Source: Roseibium sp. MMSF_3544 (GTDB lineage Bacteria; Pseudomonadota; Alphaproteobacteria; Rhizobiales; Stappiaceae). Taken from it: a stretch of 42,823 bases of DNA. The stretch spans positions 1 through 42,823 of the forward strand of contig NZ_JASHKA010000039.1 in the NCBI RefSeq assembly GCF_030732845.1, given 5' to 3'. Below are positions 38,354-42,823 of this stretch, one piece after another; the first letter of the stretch is position 1, and every line of letters begins with the position of its first letter. The notes beneath the pieces are model-generated. The model saw nothing but the letters and a program-made list of their open reading frames with translations. It did no database searches and was not told where the DNA came from. A program made the position numbers and the translations under genes.

Positions 38354-41164
38354 TCAGCGTGCCGACGAACGGCGGCCGGGCTTGTCCCAGTCGATTTCAC
38401 CATCAGCATCCGATGCAAGATCGGTGTCGCTGCCTGTATCGCCCGCTCGAGGTCTGGCAATTTTCGCGCGGCGAACACTCTGAAAACGTTCGGGGAACCA
38501 GGTATGCAGTTGCCGCAGAAAGGGTTGCAGGCTCTTGTCCCAGCTGCGCTCGGCCGACCGCACCACAGCCTTTTCAGAAAGCTTTTTCAAAAGTTCGGGC
38601 GCCTTGCTCAGACGTTGCAGGACATTCGTCAGGTCATGCGTTGCAATACCGTCATCGCTCGCCCTGAGAAGAATACCATCGGCCTTGTGGTCGATGAGCT
38701 CCGACACTGCACCGACATTCGTCGCGATCGGGACGCACCCGAGACGCTGCGCTTCGATGATCGTTAGCGGAGCGCCTTCCCACCTTGAAGGGAGGACGAT
38801 GACATCGGCCTTTGAAAGCAGACTGCTGAGGCGTCGGCTCTTGTAAATTGGTGGTTCGACCTGGATACCGATTTCAGCGAACCGCTCCCTCCACGAGCCG
38901 CCTGCTCCCGTATCCATTACGTCAGACCCAATGATACGCCAGTCGATCCCGACACCGCGCTGCTTCAGCATTCGGGCCGCTGCATAGATGCGCTCAATCC
39001 CCTTTTGCCGGTCCAACCTTCCAAGGAACAATGCCTTCAGATTGCCGTCCCGCACAGCCGGCCGGCTGGCCGTAAGTTGCTGAACCTCTTCCGGCGCCAA
39101 TGGATACCCGGCTGCATTCGGGATATGCAGCAACTTCGCGCTCGGAACGCCCATCCCATGCAGCCACTCCGCCATATCGCGCGAACAGGTCAGCACGCTG
39201 TCATAGATATGCTCATACGCCAGCGCCAGGTAAGGATGTCCGGCAGCGCGTCCCATCTCGGACGTGTCGAGCACATGCACGTAACTGACGATCTTGGCGC
39301 CGCGCTGCCTGAGTTTGCCGAAAACGGCATTCACCGGGGCAAGCTGGTTGTTGACGATCACGTCGAGGCCGGACAGAAAACCGAGCAGTTCCTCGCTCCG
39401 CGCGTCCTCGTCGTGGCCCATGAGAATATCCTGCCCGGAAAAGGTATTTGGCCCGCCCCACAACGGATAGTCGTCGGCCAGGAAATTGATGCTGTCGAAA
39501 ACGCCGTCGTTTTCCGGGATGTGTTTGTAAATCGGTTTGCCGAACACATAGAGATGCACCTCACAGCCCGCGCTTTTCAAAACGCGGGCAACCGCGTAGG
39601 CGACCCGTTCAACGCCCCCAAACTTGGCGATCGGCAGCAGAAGCCCCACGCGAATAGGACCGTTTTCACTGGTCAGCCGGGGCATGATTGGAGCAGCTTC
39701 CAGCGAATGCCGCAGAAGCTCGTAATACTTGCTCCGATCCGGGAAATAGGCCTTTCGCCAAATCCAGCGTCTGTCCGACGCGGTCCGGTAACCTGAACTC
39801 TTCAAGGCAGACAGCGTGAAAAGCAGGGCATCCGTCGAAGATCCCCCGGCCGCCTCTTCGTCACCGGTGTCAAACGGCCCGCGCACAACGATCTCCGCAA
39901 TTTTCGGCAAGGGCTTTTGCTTGCCGAGCGTACGCACCCATTCGTCTGACGCATCATCTACACATTGCTGAAGAAGGTCGTGAGAACTCATCCAGGCCGA
40001 AGGCTGTTTGGACAGATCACCGCCGTCTCCGATCGTCGATACGTTGACGGCAAACTTGTCCCTGTCATTCTCAAGACGGATCGCCACAAAGTGATGCGTC
40101 TGCGCCAGGCGTTCGCCGAGCCAGAAAATGTTGTGAAGTAGACCAGATGCTCCAAGTGCCTTGAGGAAAGCTGCGGGCATCCAGATCCAGAACGGTGGAA
40201 TACCAAAGGTTTCCGGCTCTGTACGCGCCGCCCAATACATCCGCTCGAACGCGTCAAACGCACGCTCTTTGTGCGGCGCGAGGGGATCGGTAAAGAGATC
40301 GACTTTCTGGGATTGCTCATGGAAGGCAACGTAGCGCGGGGCTTCCTCGTGCTCCCAACCCAAAAGCGTATCGGCAGAAAACAGTTTTTCGTGCTTGGCT
40401 CTGATGTAACCAAGAATGCTCTCTCTGGTCCGGTTGGAGGCACGCAGCATGCTCTCTGCACGCTGGCGGTACTCAAAGCCGAAAAACGGATGGTTTGTTC
40501 CCTGAAATCCTTTCGAGATTGCCTGCAGCCAGAAGTCCCAATCCTCAAAACCCGACTTCATGGATTCGTCGAACCGGACACCGGCATCAAACACGGACCG
40601 GGAAACAAGACTGCCAGCCTCGCAAATGTTGTCGAAAGTCACGTGAAGCAGCCGCGAATATTGCGTCAGATAGTTGCCGCTCCACTCGATGCCGAACTTG
40701 TCGATGCTTGGATAGATCCAACCGATGCCCTTGTGCGCCCGCATATGCTCCAGTAGGACCCGCATCGCCGGCGGTGTGATGCGGTTATCAGCATCCAGAA
40801 AATAGATGGCCTCCAAATCGCTGAAAGTGCGCAGCGCGAATTCGATGCCGTGGTTGCGTGCCGAGCTCAGTCCGCCATTCGGCTTTCTGAGATAATAGAC
40901 ATTGTCGTTGGCGAGCGCGTAGGCCTGCCCGATCTGGGTGGTTTCAGGATAAGGACAACCGTCATCGACAATGACCACGGCAATCTTGAAAGGGGCTTCC
41001 TGCGTCAATGCGGAATCGACAGCCTCAGTCAGCAAAACCGGGTGCTTGTACGCCGGAATGAGGATCGCAACCGCCGCAGATGGCTTGTCAGCACCACCGA
41101 ACCGGGCGAAGCGCACGTTTGGCTGGTTCGCTCCTGTTCTGGTCTGGCGCAACATGACCGTCAT
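38354..41164 (-). CDS. Two-domain glycosyltransferase (GT2-GT4)
   Basis: The 936 residues carry two glycosyltransferase domains. Residues about 30-260 are a GT-A family 2 domain (ILIPAYKHPVLLTEAVDSAL, VDDGCPYPETTQ, the metal-binding YFLDADN, and EDWDFWLQA). Residues about 505-880 are a GT-B family 4 domain (VGLLLPIAKFGGVERVAYAV, FLGRLDRQKGIERIY, and the donor-binding EGAPLTIIEA E-x7-E). The C-terminus is basic and acidic, low complexity. ATG 41164 overlaps the upstream gene's TGA in the ATGA arrangement; the longer ORF from 41734 overlaps that gene out of frame and is rejected. Such fusions add two successive sugars to a surface polymer. The 24-base gap to galE hints at shared function. Confidence 0.92.
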   Translation of the reverse strand: MTVMLRQTRTGANQPNVRFARFGGADKPSAAVAILIPAYKHPVLLTEAVDSALTQEAPFKIAVVIVDDGCPYPETTQIGQAYALANDNVYYLRKPNGGLSSARNHGIEFALRTFSDLEAIYFLDADNRITPPAMRVLLEHMRAHKGIGWIYPSIDKFGIEWSGNYLTQYSRLLHVTFDNICEAGSLVSRSVFDAGVRFDESMKSGFEDWDFWLQAISKGFQGTNHPFFGFEYRQRAESMLRASNRTRESILGYIRAKHEKLFSADTLLGWEHEEAPRYVAFHEQSQKVDLFTDPLAPHKERAFDAFERMYWAARTEPETFGIPPFWIWMPAAFLKALGASGLLHNIFWLGERLAQTHHFVAIRLENDRDKFAVNVSTIGDGGDLSKQPSAWMSSHDLLQQCVDDASDEWVRTLGKQKPLPKIAEIVVRGPFDTGDEEAAGGSSTDALLFTLSALKSSGYRTASDRRWIWRKAYFPDRSKYYELLRHSLEAAPIMPRLTSENGPIRVGLLLPIAKFGGVERVAYAVARVLKSAGCEVHLYVFGKPIYKHIPENDGVFDSINFLADDYPLWGGPNTFSGQDILMGHDEDARSEELLGFLSGLDVIVNNQLAPVNAVFGKLRQRGAKIVSYVHVLDTSEMGRAAGHPYLALAYEHIYDSVLTCSRDMAEWLHGMGVPSAKLLHIPNAAGYPLAPEEVQQLTASRPAVRDGNLKALFLGRLDRQKGIERIYAAARMLKQRGVGIDWRIIGSDVMDTGAGGSWRERFAEIGIQVEPPIYKSRRLSSLLSKADVIVLPSRWEGAPLTIIEAQRLGCVPIATNVGAVSELIDHKADGILLRASDDGIATHDLTNVLQRLSKAPELLKKLSEKAVVRSAERSWDKSLQPFLRQLHTWFPERFQSVRRAKIARPRAGDTGSDTDLASDADGEIDWDKPGRRSSAR

Positions 41165-42690
41165 CCGTTTGCAATGGCACGGAAATTGGCAAACTTGGCC
41201 CAGGCGAATGCATTGCGCCCCGAGACGCTCATTCTCGTCGCAAAATAAACATTCTGCCAGGTGATGACCTGGTCGCTTGCAAAGGCACTGATGTGAGCGC
41301 TGTCCCCATAGGAGACGGTTTTCCACCCCGAGAATGCCTCGCCCGCCTCCTGCTGTCGTTCTCCTTCGAACATGGCCTTGGCAGCCTTCAGATCGGCAGC
41401 GACTGCGATCGCGAAGTCGATATCTGCCGAACGGCTGTTGTCGATGAACGCTTTGGCGGACATGCGAACGGTCTGCGGCGGACAGGCACCCGGCAATCCG
41501 CCGATCGTTATCCCTTTGCGCGGCGGATGACATCCGACGGCGCGCTCGGTCGGGAGTGGCATGATCGCCTCGAATTCGAAGGAGACCTCGTCGGAATTCG
41601 CCAGTGTTGCATGTTCTAGAATGCCCGGCGCAACGGGCACATCGCGAAAGCCCTCTCCCGCCGAGGCCTGCTGGGACCGCGCCGGAATGTAATTCGCCGA
41701 GGGCGGCATCGCTACACCCGGAATTCCACCCCACACCTGTAATGCAAGACTGTGCTTGAGAAGCGGCATTCCGTTTGACGCATCCCGCACCTGGAACATT
41801 TCGATCGGTTGAGGGTCCCCGAGCGAAAGCCTCGGGACATCCTCACTGGTCTCTTCAACCTGCAATCGGAATTCCAAAGTCCTGTTGAGCCCGGCAATCG
41901 ACTTTGACAGCCCAAAGACATTCCAGCCGGCCATCAAGTCGCCGCTCGCAATCTGCCAGGTGTCGACAACACGCAGGTCTTCAAGCGCGATCAGCTTTGC
42001 GCGCATTACGAGATCCTGGCGCGCAGCCTGGCTGTCCAGGTGAAGCGCTACGCCGCTGACGCCCGAACTTGCAACGGGAAGAACCTGGCTGATGCCATCA
42101 TCGGAAGCGTTTGCAAATATGTCTGCGTCCGGCTGGCTTTCGGCGGGTTCGTTGCTGAAGACCAGGTCCAGCGGCTGCAACCCGTGCCGGCTTAAAAACG
42201 TTTCAATCGCAGCAAACCGGTTCTGTAGATCGTCGTTCAGGCTCCTCAATGTCCTGAGTTCCCGATTTGAAAGCACAAGACGTTTTGCCGCCGCCTTAAC
42301 GTGTTCGCCGGCCAATGCGACAACCGATGCAATCGCGTTGATCTCCTGTCCCTTTTTCCAGGTGACGATCGCAGGAAGCTGAACGACACCTTGCCGCTGC
42401 AACCATTTGAACAGAGTATTCGCGTCACCGGCAGCGCCTGGGTCTGCCAAGACGGCAAGAGGCATCAGCGGCGCTTCCATGACCTGAAATTCTGCGCCGT
42501 TTACGTCGGAAAAATTCAGCTTGCCATCGCGAACGCCATCGAACCAGACCGTATGCACCGCCTCCGGCAAGGCGCTCGGAACGTCATTGCGGGCGATTCC
42601 GATGACAATCAAGGTCAGGTCCTTGAGGAGCCGCGCCGATATTGCCGGATTGTCGACGATCAACGCCTCTTGTGCGGCCACAATTGTCAT
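41161..42690 (-). CDS. Unknown protein coupled to the double glycosyltransferase
   Basis: The 509-residue product (from ATG 42690, GGGGG six bases upstream; a GTG at 42714 would add eight residues) has no signal peptide. The N-terminal ~170 residues form an alpha/beta region. A helical stretch follows (LSNRELRTLRSLNDDLQNRF, about 140-165), then a long beta-rich region (about 200-500) resembling carbohydrate-binding sandwich folds. I have seen this type beside glycosyltransferases in alphaproteobacteria, possibly the DUF6212 family, but cannot confirm that. The stop codon overlaps the glycosyltransferase start, so the two are translationally coupled and probably act on the same glycan. Confidence 0.82.
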   Translation of the reverse strand: MTIVAAQEALIVDNPAISARLLKDLTLIVIGIARNDVPSALPEAVHTVWFDGVRDGKLNFSDVNGAEFQVMEAPLMPLAVLADPGAAGDANTLFKWLQRQGVVQLPAIVTWKKGQEINAIASVVALAGEHVKAAAKRLVLSNRELRTLRSLNDDLQNRFAAIETFLSRHGLQPLDLVFSNEPAESQPDADIFANASDDGISQVLPVASSGVSGVALHLDSQAARQDLVMRAKLIALEDLRVVDTWQIASGDLMAGWNVFGLSKSIAGLNRTLEFRLQVEETSEDVPRLSLGDPQPIEMFQVRDASNGMPLLKHSLALQVWGGIPGVAMPPSANYIPARSQQASAGEGFRDVPVAPGILEHATLANSDEVSFEFEAIMPLPTERAVGCHPPRKGITIGGLPGACPPQTVRMSAKAFIDNSRSADIDFAIAVAADLKAAKAMFEGERQQEAGEAFSGWKTVSYGDSAHISAFASDQVITWQNVYFATRMSVSGRNAFAWAKFANFRAIANG

Positions 42691-42823
42691 CAAGAGCCCC
42701 CAAAATATTTTCACTGCACCGGTCTTTGTTCCAGGGAACCCCGCTGCAGGACCACCAAATCCACGATCGAAAATTCTTTTTTGTTTGTGTCCACATTACG
42801 GCGTTATAAAGTAAATTTTCAAA
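42691..42823. other. Upstream region of the glycan operon at the window edge
   Basis: The 133 bases hold no gene. On the minus strand TTGAAA (42822-42817) and TAATGT, 18 bases later, could be a weak promoter for the operon. Nothing else is evident. Confidence 0.35.

Noticed and set aside
41165..41734. N-terminal extension of the double glycosyltransferase to 1126 codons
   Set aside because: The extra 190 residues are Arg/Gly/Ser-rich and overlap the upstream gene out of frame; ATG 41164 gives a normal GT2 start.
1..42823. CRISPR arrays, tRNA or rRNA genes, phage genes, complete IS elements
   Set aside because: I scanned for regular repeat-spacer patterns, tRNA T-loops, transposases and phage proteins and saw none.

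Overview
The window looks like chromosome from a GC-rich marine-type alphaproteobacterium. This rests on an alphaproteobacterial SmoF/SmoG-type sugar ABC transporter under a LacI regulator, a complete Na+-NQR operon with its maturation genes, ECF promoters of the GGAAT-N16-CGT type, and alphaproteobacterial-looking CBS and radical-SAM genes. A Stappiaceae/Roseibium-like host is my guess; no rRNA or tRNA gene is present to test it.

Layout. 1-2.6 kb (minus strand): two sugar/polyol ABC permeases (the second cut by the window edge), a 52-codon ORF where the substrate-binding protein gene would be expected, a terminator, a palindromic operator and a LacI-family regulator. 3-6.3 kb: respiratory D-lactate dehydrogenase (dld) and class II fumarase (fumC). 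6.35-13.65 kb: nqrABCDEF on the minus strand, divergent from apbE (flavin transferase for NqrB/NqrC) and nqrM, so pump and assembly factors lie together. 13.7-16.2 kb: a small membrane protein, a CBS-pair protein and a B12-binding-type radical SAM protein.

16.8-23.1 kb (minus strand) is the most unusual part. It encodes a GT29 (sialyltransferase-like) enzyme, a CMP-sugar synthetase (NeuA type), a GT2 fused to a second degenerate NeuA-like domain, a Gfo/Idh/MocA oxidoreductase, a DAHP-synthase-like enzyme with altered metal and phosphate-binding residues, and a shikimate-dehydrogenase-like protein. No NeuB or KdsA is present. I propose that the DAHP-synthase-like enzyme makes an unusual 2-ulosonic acid which is CMP-activated and transferred to a surface glycan, that is, a sialylation-like route built from shikimate-pathway folds.

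23.4-29 kb: a second coherent set. An ECF sigma factor and a membrane anti-sigma factor diverge from a secreted subtilisin-like protease with a poly-Asp tract, and further upstream lies an operon of a P-loop NTPase and an ABC exporter whose nucleotide-binding domain has lost its catalytic motifs. All three transcription units carry the same promoter pattern, GGAAT-N16-CGT(A/T), so they look like one sigma-controlled regulon.

29-37 kb: a 2OG-Fe(II) oxygenase of the BesD-like type divergent from a LysR regulator; an AT-rich 480-base stretch with helically phased ACTTAA repeats upstream of an acidic protein made of three repeats; a peptidoglycan-binding/MORN protein; two small unknown proteins; and a TPR protein whose start codon is ambiguous. 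A 274-base MITE-like element with 34-base inverted ends sits just upstream of galE. 37.3-42.7 kb: galE (UDP-galactose supply) converges on a two-gene operon for an unknown 509-residue protein and a GT2-GT4 double glycosyltransferase, suggesting a second surface-glycan locus.
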